This document shows, in pieces, positions 34,620 to 42,549 of a DNA stretch of 42,549 bases; the stretch's first letter is position 1; every line of letters begins with the position of its first letter. Below the pieces are notes generated by a model. The model ran no database searches, was not told the origin of the DNA, and saw only the letters and a list, made by a program, of their open reading frames with translations. Both the position numbers and the translations under genes were made by a program. This stretch comes from Bacteroidales bacterium (lineage in GTDB: Bacteria > Bacteroidota > Bacteroidia > Bacteroidales > GCA-2748055): assembly GCA_030589895.1 (NCBI GenBank), contig JAUUZQ010000024.1, forward strand, positions 1-42,549, written 5' to 3'.

Positions 34620-37142
34620 ATGAAAAAGATATTATTGATCTCCATCTTTCTCTTTTCAATAACTATTTCTCTAATCTCTCAGGTAGCACCGGGATTTAAT
34701 TTCCAGGGAGTTGCAAGAATGGCCAGTGGAGATTTGATCGCTGATCAGGATGTTACAGTTATTGTTGGTATTCGTGCTAATTCTGAAACAGGCGCTTTGA
34801 TCTGGGAAGAAGAACACTCAACTTTAACGAATGAATTTGGACTCTTTACATTGATTGTTTGTGGCGATAATGATTTCAGAACTGGGGGTTCTGTGGCTAC
34901 TGTCGATGATATTGACTGGGCAGGTGCCAGGCATTTTATTGAATTGAAGATGGATGTGGGACAGGGATTGGTCAGTCTGGGAACTTCACCTCTCTTGTCT
35001 GTACCATACTCAATGGTAACTTCAAATTATCCAAGCTCTGTTACGGGTATGCAAGTGCAGCCTGAAAAAGTAGTAGAGCCGGGAGAGGCTTTGTTCATGG
35101 TTAAGCGTGAGGATGGATATCCGGTTTTTGCCGTTTATGAGGACGGCGTTTGGGTATATACAGATACAGTTGATTCAGCCAAAGGCATAAAAGGGGGCTT
35201 TGCAGTTGGAGGATACAACAAATTGAACAAAGGATCCGGATTAGAGTATTTCAGGGTAACTCCTGATAGTACAAGAATATATGTCAACAGTGTTCCCGGA
35301 AAAGGAATTAAAGGTGGATTTGCCGTTGGGGGTTATAACTCGTTAAAAGCAGGGGAAAGCGGATCGTTTATGTCTCTTGAACGTGAAAACTATTTTATTG
35401 GTCAGAACAGTGGATCAAAAATTACTTCCGGACTGTTTAATTCTGTAATGGGATTTGAAAGTGGACAGAATATTACATCAGGATCCAGTAATGCTTTTAT
35501 AGGTTATCAAGCTGGTTATTTTAATATGGAAGGGAGTGGAAACCTCTTCCTTGGCTATCAGTCAGGCTATTCAAATTACTTTGGTAATTACAACACTTTT
35601 CTTGGCTATCAGGCCGGAAATCAGAATTTTGATGGTACGAATAATACTTTTTTGGGGAGTTTCTCGGGACACAGCAATGCTGGAGGAAGCTACAATACAT
35701 TTGTAGGAGACTCTACTGGCTATAAAACTACTTATGGAGGAAGCAATACCTTCCTTGGGACTAAGGCTGGTTTTAATAGTACAACAGGGTTTAGTAATGT
35801 ATTGCTTGGTAACAATGCTGGATTTACAAACAATAATGGAGGTTTAAATGTCTTTGTAGGTCATAACAGTGGATACCATAATGTTGATGCTGGAGCAAAT
35901 GTATATATTGGAACTGAAGCGGGGTATGAAAGTACTTCCGGTTGGAACAATATTTATCTGGGAACACGTGCCGGGTTTAATAATATTGGAGGTGAGAGTA
36001 ATGTAATGCTTGGATACGAAAGTGGATTCTACAATGTCAATGGAACCAGGAATATTTTTATCGGAAGTTGGGCAGGACGGAATGAAAAGGGATCTGGTAA
36101 GCTTTATATTTCTGACGCAGATTATGATTCAACCAGGGTGCTTATCTGGGGTGATTTTCTTAGTCAGGATCTTCGCTTTAATGCAAATGTTGGAATAGGT
36201 ACGAATGCGGATGGCAAAAATCTTTCTATATATGACCAGTTTGGGTCTGGAACCATTTCATTACAAGGTGCTGGCAATGGTTATGATTTCTCAGCATTAA
36301 TTCTTAACTCAAGCCCTTACGCCCCTTTAAAATCATATACTTTATCTCACAATCTTGCGAATCATTTTTCACTTACATATAATGATGGCATAAATTATCT
36401 TCCCAGATTGACTATCAATCAATCGGGAAATATGGGAGTAAATACATCTCCCGGCTATGAGAGCCTGATTATATATGATGACGATGATCCTTCAAATATT
36501 CTTTTAAAAGGTGTCGGCAATGACTATGATTTTGCTATCGTGAAATTTGAATCCGACCAGCAGACTGAAGACTTGTCCTATAGTATTTCCTATACAAAAG
36601 CCAATACTTTTCTTTTTTCTCATTGGGACGGCACAAAAAACCGAGCCCGAATGAAAATAGATCCAAGTGGTTATGTGACCATCAATACCTGGGATTTGGG
36701 AACTCAGTCCTTAGATGTAAACGGCAATGCTCGTTTCAGAGCAGTAGGCTCTGCTGCAGTAGTTTACGACCTTGGTCTGACTGCCGATGGAACACTTACT
36801 ACCAGTTCATCAGATGTTCGCATGAAATCAGATTTCAAACCAATTCTTAACAGTTTGGATAAAGTCTTAAAAATGGAAGGATTGACTTTTGCCTGGAAAG
36901 ATGATGAAAGTCAAACCAGAGACGCAGGACTCATTGCCCAGGATGTAGCCGAAGTGTTTCCGGAGGCAGTATTTGTTAACCCTAATGATGGATTCTTTGG
37001 AATCAATTATTCACGCTTCTCTGCATTATTCGTTGAGGCTTTTAAAGACCAACAGCTTATCATTGAAGATCAAAAAGAAGAGATTGATGAACTTAAACTA
37101 AGATTGGATAGACTGGAAAAAGCAATCACCGGTCTACAGTAG
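34620..37142 (+). CDS. Secreted repeat protein with peptidase S74 chaperone domain
   Basis: An 840-residue exported protein, signal peptide about 1-20. Residues about 22-135 form a domain common in this family (FNFQGVARMASGDLIADQDV). A 40-residue repeat follows, with KGIKGGFAVGGYN at 188-200 and again at 228-240. Then come fourteen tandem 17-residue repeats at 257-494, pattern N-x-[FVL]-[LIV]-G-x-x-[AS]-G, likely a stacked beta structure. The C-terminus (about 745-840; SSDVRMKSDFKPI and AGLIAQDVAEVFPEAV) is a peptidase S74 intramolecular chaperone, followed by a coiled coil. S74 domains in phage tail fibres trimerise and cut themselves off, so a trimeric surface fibre is likely. The ATG at 34620 is preferred over 34545, which overlaps the previous gene and lacks a signal. 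Confidence 0.9.
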   Translation: MKKILLISIFLFSITISLISQVAPGFNFQGVARMASGDLIADQDVTVIVGIRANSETGALIWEEEHSTLTNEFGLFTLIVCGDNDFRTGGSVATVDDIDWAGARHFIELKMDVGQGLVSLGTSPLLSVPYSMVTSNYPSSVTGMQVQPEKVVEPGEALFMVKREDGYPVFAVYEDGVWVYTDTVDSAKGIKGGFAVGGYNKLNKGSGLEYFRVTPDSTRIYVNSVPGKGIKGGFAVGGYNSLKAGESGSFMSLERENYFIGQNSGSKITSGLFNSVMGFESGQNITSGSSNAFIGYQAGYFNMEGSGNLFLGYQSGYSNYFGNYNTFLGYQAGNQNFDGTNNTFLGSFSGHSNAGGSYNTFVGDSTGYKTTYGGSNTFLGTKAGFNSTTGFSNVLLGNNAGFTNNNGGLNVFVGHNSGYHNVDAGANVYIGTEAGYESTSGWNNIYLGTRAGFNNIGGESNVMLGYESGFYNVNGTRNIFIGSWAGRNEKGSGKLYISDADYDSTRVLIWGDFLSQDLRFNANVGIGTNADGKNLSIYDQFGSGTISLQGAGNGYDFSALILNSSPYAPLKSYTLSHNLANHFSLTYNDGINYLPRLTINQSGNMGVNTSPGYESLIIYDDDDPSNILLKGVGNDYDFAIVKFESDQQTEDLSYSISYTKANTFLFSHWDGTKNRARMKIDPSGYVTINTWDLGTQSLDVNGNARFRAVGSAAVVYDLGLTADGTLTTSSSDVRMKSDFKPILNSLDKVLKMEGLTFAWKDDESQTRDAGLIAQDVAEVFPEAVFVNPNDGFFGINYSRFSALFVEAFKDQQLIIEDQKEEIDELKLRLDRLEKAITGLQ
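35388..36101 (+). repeat. Fourteen 51-bp coding repeats (17 residues each)
   Basis: Within the S74 protein, the units start at Asn257 and repeat every 17 residues without a gap or insertion to Lys494. The nucleotide units have diverged, so the array is old. Confidence 0.9.
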
Positions 37143-37146
37143 GTTG

Positions 37147-38106
37147 CTATGTCATCGGATACCGAAACAGCGGTTCCGTAGTCATTGCCATCTTCTTCAT
37201 TTCAAAGATCTCGCTTTTATTCATAGGCTTGAACTCTTTTGCCAGGTCCAGCGCCATGGAGAAAAGATTCTCATCTCCGGGAGGAATAGCCGCAGTAACA
37301 GGATGTGAAAGCGTAAACCTGAGGCCCTTTCTTGCCTCCTCCTTCTCTCTTAGTGGTTCATACCAGGTTTTCTTAACATATCTCTCGGCTCCTTTTGGCC
37401 AGGGACGATAGGCCATTGATTTGAGAGCGAGGATACCCATCTTTTTTTCCTTTGCACGCTCCATTACCTGTGGTCCGAAATTACCTGAATACCAGGTAGC
37501 CCAGTTGAAAGGAAAGAGAATTGTGTCAAAGTCAAAGCGATCCATCAAAGCCATTGCTGCTTCCACCGAGTGGGCTGAGAATCCAATAAATCGAATTTTA
37601 CCTTCTTTTTTTGCTTCAAGAAATGTCTCCATTGCTCCACCTTTGCTAAAAATTTTATCCACATCTTCCAGATTTGTAACAGCATGTAACTGATAGAGAT
37701 CGAAATGGTCGGTTTTAAGCCGCTTCAAAGACTCTTCCAACTCTTTTCGGGAACCTTCCTTGCTCCGTTCTGTCGTTTTACAAGCCAGAAATACATCTTT
37801 TCTATAAGGCTTCAGTGCCGGTCCCAGCATCTCCTCCGCATTTCCATAGGATGGTGCCACATCAAAATAATTGACGCCGGCATCTATTGCCTCCTTAACC
37901 CTGACTGCAGACTGTGCTGTAGTAGCATCCATCACAACGATTCCTCCAAATCCAATTACAGATAATTTAACTCCTGTTTTACCTAAGGCTCTTTTTTGAA
38001 TTTTCCCACCTGAATTGTCAATATCGATTGCTGAAAGATCTGCAGGGAACAAACTTATTATAGGAATAGAAAGTGCCGATTTGCTTAAAAAGTCTCTTCT
38101 GTTCAT
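37147..38106 (-). CDS. Tat-exported aldo/keto reductase
   Basis: A 319-residue aldo/keto reductase. The N-terminus carries a twin-arginine signal (NRRDFLSKSALS), so the folded enzyme with its nicotinamide cofactor is probably exported. The TIM-barrel landmarks are present: GKTGVKLSVIGFGG, the catalytic Asp/Tyr segment NYFDVAPSYGNAEE, Lys in ACKTTERS and His in DLYQLHAV. The family reduces carbonyl groups of sugars and other aldehydes. It converges on the S74 gene with only four bases between the two stops. It is transcribed away from the PQQ-like cluster. Confidence 0.92.
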   Translation of the reverse strand: MNRRDFLSKSALSIPIISLFPADLSAIDIDNSGGKIQKRALGKTGVKLSVIGFGGIVVMDATTAQSAVRVKEAIDAGVNYFDVAPSYGNAEEMLGPALKPYRKDVFLACKTTERSKEGSRKELEESLKRLKTDHFDLYQLHAVTNLEDVDKIFSKGGAMETFLEAKKEGKIRFIGFSAHSVEAAMALMDRFDFDTILFPFNWATWYSGNFGPQVMERAKEKKMGILALKSMAYRPWPKGAERYVKKTWYEPLREKEEARKGLRFTLSHPVTAAIPPGDENLFSMALDLAKEFKPMNKSEIFEMKKMAMTTEPLFRYPMT

Positions 38107-38457
38107 CGTTTGTTATTTTAATGAAAGTGGATAACTAAGTTATGAAAATTAATGGAAATATTGAGAAGAACTTAGCTGGTCCTGAGTCTCTTATTTCTCC
38201 CCTTATTGCATTTCCATTTTTTTTATGGAGGGAAATCACCCTCACAGGACAGGGTGGTCTCATGAAGGGGTGATGGACTGGCTTGAAGTTCTGCTTGCAC
38301 GAGCTCGTTTAGACTCATTCTGAATTACACCGAAATCGTCCTTTATACGCTATGAAATAGGCTATAAATAATATTTTTGAACTAATTATGACAATTAATT
38401 AATTTTGGTACTAAATCGGACTATTCCCCCATAAATATTCATAAAAATAAAATACGA
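38107..38457. other. Divergent intergenic region with hairpin and promoter
   Basis: This 351-base spacer lies between the reductase and the first PQQ-like gene. It includes a hairpin (CACCCT and AGGGTG around an eight-base loop near 38239) without a T-run, and a strong promoter match at 38376-38407. No gene is seen. Confidence 0.6.
38376..38407 (+). promoter_or_regulatory. Bacteroidota-type promoter of the PQQ-like cluster
   Basis: TTTG at 38376-38379, exactly 20 bases, then TAATTTTG at 38400-38407. This is the best consensus match seen in the window. The ATG follows 50 bases later. Confidence 0.65.
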
Positions 38458-39759
38458 ATGAATTTAAGATTTTTCTTTTCAATAGTGACAATTTCGATGT
38501 TCATTTTTTCTTCCTGTAATTCTCAGGAGGCTTCTAAGAAGCAAGGGTCTTCTGGTGAAGGAATATATGCGAAAAAAGAATTTCTGAAAGAGTGGCCGGA
38601 AGAAGGTTCGCAGAAATCAACAAAATGGAGAGGACCCTCTGGTGAAGGTCTCTATGTCGGGAAGGACCTTCTGAAAGAATGGCCCGAAGATGGTCCTGAG
38701 ATTCTCTGGTCTTATGAAACGCTGGGAAAAGGGCATTCATCTGCTGTTATATCCGGTGATTTTATTTATACCAGTGGAATGACTGATGGAACAGGTCACC
38801 TATTTAAATTTGATCTGGAGGGAAACCTGATCTATAACAAGTCTTACGGACCAGAATTTAATATCAGTTATCAAGGTCCACGTGGCTCACCAACTATTGT
38901 TGGAGATAAAATTTATCTGGTGACAGGTTATGGCGTTTTAATGTGTCTGAAAGAGGCTGATTTAGAAACACTATGGGAAATTGATATGGTAAATGAATTT
39001 GGTGGCGACACAATCAGATGGGGGTATTGCGAAACTCCTGTTGTTGAAGGTGATGTTGTTTATGCAACTCCTGGTGGAAAGAAGCATAATGTTGTGGCAC
39101 TAAACAGAAATGATGGTTCCATTATCTGGAGCTGTGAAGGAAAAGGTGAATTATCTGCATATAGTACACCACTTCTCTTCGAACATAATGGTCGTAAAAT
39201 ATTAACTACTCACACTGCATCTCATTTACTTGGTATCGATGCTAAGAGCGGTGAACTGCTCTGGACGCATTCTCAAGAAAATCGCTGGTCAGTCCACGCA
39301 AATACTCCGGTTTATCGTGATGGTGGATTGTTTTATTTTAGTGGATATGGACAGGGCTCCGGGAAATTATTGCTGAGTGAAGATGGAAGTATAGTTTCAC
39401 GGTCATGGAAAAATATATTGGATAGCCGGATGGGTGGTGCTGTTCTTATCGATGGATACTTATATGGTTCCGGTGACAAAAATCGTGATTGGAAATGTAT
39501 AGATTGGGAGACAGGTAAAGATGTATACACAAGTGATACTATCGCAAAAGGAGTTGTAATTTATGCTGATGGGATGTTATTTGCTTATTCCGATAGAGGA
39601 GAACTAGCCCTGGTGAATGCTACCCCGGAGAAATTCGATATAATAAGCAAAACAAAAGTTAGCAAGGGATCTGAACAGCATTGGGCTCATCCTGTAATCC
39701 ATGAGGGGGTTTTGTACCTGAGACATGGAAAAGCTATGATAGCGTATAAGATTAATTAG
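38458..39759 (+). CDS. PQQ-like beta-propeller lipoprotein
   Basis: A 433-residue lipoprotein (lipobox FSSC, cysteine 20) with a PQQ-like/BamB-like beta-propeller. Blades show the typical ALNRNDGSIIWS, GIDAKSGELLWTH and CIDWETGKDVY patterns. The N-terminal part begins with a lead motif WRGPSGEGLYVGKDLLKEWP that recurs in the next gene; here a partial copy of it (GEGIYAKKEFLKEWPEEG) lies just before, the trace of an 87-base duplication. PQQ-binding residues cannot be confirmed by eye, so the protein may be a scaffold and not a dehydrogenase. It heads a run of three paralogues behind a good promoter. Confidence 0.85.
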   Translation: MNLRFFFSIVTISMFIFSSCNSQEASKKQGSSGEGIYAKKEFLKEWPEEGSQKSTKWRGPSGEGLYVGKDLLKEWPEDGPEILWSYETLGKGHSSAVISGDFIYTSGMTDGTGHLFKFDLEGNLIYNKSYGPEFNISYQGPRGSPTIVGDKIYLVTGYGVLMCLKEADLETLWEIDMVNEFGGDTIRWGYCETPVVEGDVVYATPGGKKHNVVALNRNDGSIIWSCEGKGELSAYSTPLLFEHNGRKILTTHTASHLLGIDAKSGELLWTHSQENRWSVHANTPVYRDGGLFYFSGYGQGSGKLLLSEDGSIVSRSWKNILDSRMGGAVLIDGYLYGSGDKNRDWKCIDWETGKDVYTSDTIAKGVVIYADGMLFAYSDRGELALVNATPEKFDIISKTKVSKGSEQHWAHPVIHEGVLYLRHGKAMIAYKIN

Positions 39760-39823
39760 GTGACTTGTGAGCAGTAATTACTTGCTGATTATCATTAGCC
39801 TGTGACCAGTAACCAGTGAGCAT
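39760..39823. repeat. Degenerate 7-bp-period repeat
   Basis: The spacer between the first two PQQ-like genes contains GTGACTT GTGAGCA GTAATTA and later GTGACCA GTAACCA GTGAGCA, all in 7-base register within each block. It begins directly after the stop codon. Confidence 0.6.
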
Positions 39824-39845
39824 ATCAATGAATTAAATTTATTTC

Positions 39846-41093
39846 ATGAAAAGTTTCAGACTTATACCGATATTTTACTTACTGTTTATGATTGGAACTT
39901 CTTTGGTGGCACAGGATGTACAGTGGAGAGGCCCAAACAGGGACGGAATCTATCCCGATAAAGGACTCATTCAATCATGGCCCGATGATGGTCCTGAGCT
40001 TTTATTGCTAAAAGAAGGCTTACCGGGTGGCTATTCAACACCGGTTATTTATGAGGACAAGATATATATCACAGGAAGACGTGATACGATTGAACTAATC
40101 TCTTCACTGACAATGAGTGGGGAAGTATTGTGGGAAACCGAGTATGGCCTGGCATGGATTGAGTCCTTCCCGGAGACAAGAAACTCACCGCTTATTGAGG
40201 ATAATAGAATCTATATTACTAGTGCAAAAGGAAATGTTGCTTGCATTGATGCTTCAACAGGAGATATTATCTGGTCAGTAAACACGCATAAAGTGTACAA
40301 TGCCGGTTTTCATCGATGGGGAATGGCTGAATCATTAATGCTGACTGATAAAGCTGTGATATCTTCTCCAATTGGAAAAGAAACAGTTTTGGTTGCCCTG
40401 AATAAAGAAGATGGATCATTGCTATGGAAGACTGAAGCCATTGGTGATGTGAGATCATATGCTTCACCCCTGATGATTAATCATAATGGTCGGCTTTTAA
40501 TAATAGCTACCTCGTCAAAACATTTGTTGGGTGTTGATCCTGAAAATGGTGAGATTTTCTGGAAATTTGATCTGATAGCAGATTTTACAGAAAAGGGAAG
40601 GCGCAATAGCACAAATACACCCCTGTTTCATGATGGTGAGATATTTGTTTCCAGTGGCTATGATGACACAGCTCTTATGTTAAAATTATCAGATGACGCC
40701 AGATCTGTTTCACTGAAATGGACCAGCAATGTACTGGATAACCATCACGGGGGACTCGTGTTAGTTGATGGATATATTTATGGATCAAACTGGATCAATA
40801 ATGGAAATGGCAACTGGGTTTGTCTGGATTGGGAAACAGGTGAGGTGATGTATGAGGAGAAATGGCACAACAAGGGTTCTATGATTTATGCAGATGGCAG
40901 ACTTTATCTATACGAGGAGAAGCGTGGTAATGTTGGACTTGTTGAGCCCACACCCGAAGGATTTAAACTGGTCAGTAGTTTCAGGGTTGAAGTTGGAAGA
41001 GGTCCGCATTGGGCACACCCTTCAGTATATGATGGAAAGCTGTTGCTGCGGCATAATGATGCACTCTTGGTATTTGATATTTCTAAGAAGTAA
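39846..41093 (+). CDS. PQQ-like beta-propeller protein, exported
   Basis: A 415-residue paralogue of the preceding gene. It has a signal peptide (about 1-22, ending LVA) but no lipobox, then the lead motif QWRGPNRDGIYPDKGLIQSW and PQQ-like propeller blades (CIDASTGDIIWS, ALNKEDGSLLWK, GVDPENGEIFWK, CLDWETGEVMY). Both proteins end in a similar GPHWAHP or EQHWAHP segment near the C-terminus. The shared blade order shows gene duplication. Function is not known; similar proteins are often found near polysaccharide or sulfatase genes, which are not in this window. Confidence 0.85.
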   Translation: MKSFRLIPIFYLLFMIGTSLVAQDVQWRGPNRDGIYPDKGLIQSWPDDGPELLLLKEGLPGGYSTPVIYEDKIYITGRRDTIELISSLTMSGEVLWETEYGLAWIESFPETRNSPLIEDNRIYITSAKGNVACIDASTGDIIWSVNTHKVYNAGFHRWGMAESLMLTDKAVISSPIGKETVLVALNKEDGSLLWKTEAIGDVRSYASPLMINHNGRLLIIATSSKHLLGVDPENGEIFWKFDLIADFTEKGRRNSTNTPLFHDGEIFVSSGYDDTALMLKLSDDARSVSLKWTSNVLDNHHGGLVLVDGYIYGSNWINNGNGNWVCLDWETGEVMYEEKWHNKGSMIYADGRLYLYEEKRGNVGLVEPTPEGFKLVSSFRVEVGRGPHWAHPSVYDGKLLLRHNDALLVFDISKK

Positions 41094-41137
41094 ACAGTTG
41101 AATTCAGAATGAAATGCTATGTAAGTTTCAGGCATGT

Positions 41138-41219
41138 CTGAAACCTGCCAAAAACTTTAATTAGACTATAAAAGACAGGAAAACTGAAACCTGCCAAAAT
41201 TTTTGATTAGACTATAAAA
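41138..41219. repeat. 36-bp direct repeat with flanking palindrome
   Basis: Two copies (41138-41173 and 41184-41219) begin CTGAAACCTGCCAAAA and end ATTAGACTATAAAA, separated by 10 bases. The first copy overlaps a near-palindrome, GTTTCAGGCATGTCTGAAAC, starting at 41125. It lies between the second and third PQQ-like genes. Confidence 0.85.
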
Positions 41220-41222
41220 AAA

Positions 41223-42549
41223 TTGAATATCCAAAAACTATACAAACCAGCCCCTTACCTTCTGGCTCTCGTCGGTTTTATCTCACTTGCCTGGTGGATA
41301 ACGCATGACCCCGTAAGTGATATGATTGCCAGTCAGCCGGGATTAGACAACAGGGGGGAAGGTGTCGCTGTGAACCTCAATGTTGAGATTGGTGAGTTTT
41401 TTGAAAATTTAAGCGAGGGCAGTTCTGCTCTGGATGAAACCTGGCCTCGTTTCAGAGGAGCTAATTTTGATAATATTGTTCGTTCAAAGGTAAAGCTTAT
41501 TGATAAATTTGGTCCTGAAGGTGCCGATATAAAATGGACGGTAAAAACTGGAGAAGGACATGCAGGAGCTGCTATCTATGAAGGAAAGGTGTATGTTCTT
41601 GATTATGATGAAGAGCTGAGAGCAGATATGTTACGTTGCTTCGACCTTGTAGAAGGGACAGAATTGTGGCGACGCTGGTACAAAGTGCCAATTAAAAGAA
41701 ATCATGGGATGTCTCGTACAGTTCCTGCTGTCACAGAAAAGTATATTGTTACCATAGGACCGAGAAGTCACGTGATGTGTGTGGATCGTGATGATGGGGA
41801 ATTTCGCTGGGGATTAAACGTTGAGGCTGATTATGCTACCGAAATACCTTTCTGGTATACTGGTCAGTGTCCATTGGTAGATGACGGAAAGGCGATAATT
41901 GCAACCGGAGGAAAAGCACTGATGCTGGCATTGGATTGTGAATCAGGAGAAATTTTGTGGGAGACGCCAAATGAATTGGAATGGGGAATGTCGCACTCTT
42001 CCATTATGCCATACGAATTTGAAGGTGTGAAGATGTATGTTTATAGTGCCATTGGCGGAGCATGTGGAATTGCTGCAGAGGGAGAAAATGCAGGTGAGAT
42101 TCTTTGGCTTACTCCGGAATGGCACCATAATGTAGTAGCTCCCTCTCCGCTTTGTATGCCGGATGGAAAAATATTTTTATCGGCCGGTTATGGTGCTGGA
42201 AGCATGATCTTGCAGTTGAGTAAACAGGGGGAAGTTTTTAATGCTGAAGTAATCCAGGAGTACGGTCCAAAAGAGGGACTGGCCTGCGAGCAGCAAACAC
42301 CTGTAGTATTCGAGGGACATTTAATTGGGATACAACCAAAAGATGCAGGGGGGCTTAGAAATCAATTGATATGTGTTGATTCTGATGATTTTACCAAGGT
42401 AATATGGTCAAGCGGACCGACGGTCAGATTTGGATTGGGACCCTATATTATTGCGGATGACAAGATGTTTATTTTAAGTGATGATGGAACATTGACCATT
42501 GCAAGACCATCTGTATCAGAGTATATTCAACTTGACCAGACTCGTGTAA
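41223..42549 (+). CDS. PQQ-like beta-propeller protein, membrane-anchored (partial, C-terminus beyond right edge)
   Basis: Third member of the tandem set; 442 codons are visible and the frame is still open at the right edge. It appears to start at TTG (41223), since no ATG precedes the N-terminal helix (YLLALVGFISLAWWI at about 12-26). The region TWPRFRGANFDNIV at about 74-87 corresponds to the lead motif of the other two. Blades such as CFDLVEGTELWRRW, CVDRDDGEFRWG and ALDCESGEILWE follow. It is more diverged than the first two are from each other and is anchored in the inner membrane, not lipidated. The start codon is uncertain. Confidence 0.82.
   Translation, partial: MNIQKLYKPAPYLLALVGFISLAWWITHDPVSDMIASQPGLDNRGEGVAVNLNVEIGEFFENLSEGSSALDETWPRFRGANFDNIVRSKVKLIDKFGPEGADIKWTVKTGEGHAGAAIYEGKVYVLDYDEELRADMLRCFDLVEGTELWRRWYKVPIKRNHGMSRTVPAVTEKYIVTIGPRSHVMCVDRDDGEFRWGLNVEADYATEIPFWYTGQCPLVDDGKAIIATGGKALMLALDCESGEILWETPNELEWGMSHSSIMPYEFEGVKMYVYSAIGGACGIAAEGENAGEILWLTPEWHHNVVAPSPLCMPDGKIFLSAGYGAGSMILQLSKQGEVFNAEVIQEYGPKEGLACEQQTPVVFEGHLIGIQPKDAGGLRNQLICVDSDDFTKVIWSSGPTVRFGLGPYIIADDKMFILSDDGTLTIARPSVSEYIQLDQTRV

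Noticed and set aside
35388-36101. Regular 51-bp repeats considered as a CRISPR array
   Set aside because: Units are diverged, have no unique spacers and are in frame within a coding gene.
38239-38262. GC-rich hairpin considered as a terminator
   Set aside because: No T-run follows in either direction and it lies between divergent genes.
41138-41219. 36-bp direct repeat considered as a minimal CRISPR
   Set aside because: Only two copies with a 10-base interval, far too short for a spacer, and no cas genes nearby.

Overview
The window is chromosomal DNA from a member of the Bacteroidota. The evidence is TonB-dependent receptors with carboxypeptidase-like N-terminal domains, a DUF4249 lipoprotein, two proteins with type IX secretion (T9SS) sorting domains, a FISUMP-domain lipoprotein, a fused CcoNO oxidase subunit, A-rich leaders with weak Shine-Dalgarno sequences, and promoter matches of the TTTG-N20-TAnnTTTG type. 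The family or genus cannot be fixed from this sequence alone. No rRNA gene, intact tRNA gene or CRISPR array is visible.

Layout. 1-2233 (minus): a sodium:solute symporter, cut by the left edge, and its small-subunit-like partner. 2599-8873 (plus): an outer-membrane beta-barrel receptor, then an STN-domain TonB-dependent receptor paired with a DUF4249 lipoprotein. 9139-12919: two tandem arylsulfotransferase-like proteins with T9SS tails. 13077-14666: peptide chain release factor 3. 15028-26854: a long respiratory cluster. It starts with a Tat/lipoprotein ferredoxin, an NrfD-like membrane subunit and a membrane-tethered cytochrome c. It continues with ccoS, ccoNO, ccoQ, ccoP, ccoG, ccoH, a SafE-like protein and the copper ATPase ccoI. 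26938-27276: a MazG-like pyrophosphohydrolase. 27291-32963: an accessory zone with an IS3-family remnant, a three-gene caspase/FISUMP locus, what looks like the 5' piece of a group II intron, an AT-rich lipoprotein gene and a tRNA-Pro-like fragment. 32964-37142: an outer-membrane barrel protein, a surface metallophosphoesterase and a peptidase S74 protein carrying fourteen 17-residue repeats. 37147-38106 (minus): a Tat-exported aldo/keto reductase. 38458-42549: three tandem PQQ-like beta-propeller proteins, the last cut by the right edge.

How the genes may work together. The clearest functional unit is 15028-26854. The ferredoxin/NrfD/cytochrome c trio has the parts of a menaquinol:cytochrome c reductase without a molybdopterin subunit and could feed the cbb3 oxidase encoded directly behind it, in place of a bc1 complex. 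The oxidase itself is rearranged: one c-type heme domain that would normally sit in CcoP appears to be fused to the end of CcoNO, and CcoP keeps only one. This unit is my best candidate for a less-described system. The second candidate is the caspase/Ig-like/FISUMP locus, which is bounded by remnants of mobile DNA.

Small repeats are a theme of the intergenic DNA: 8-bp NNNNAATG arrays at four gene ends, a dispersed element of about 60 bp present in both orientations, a 13-bp triplet repeat, a 7-bp-period repeat and a 36-bp direct repeat.
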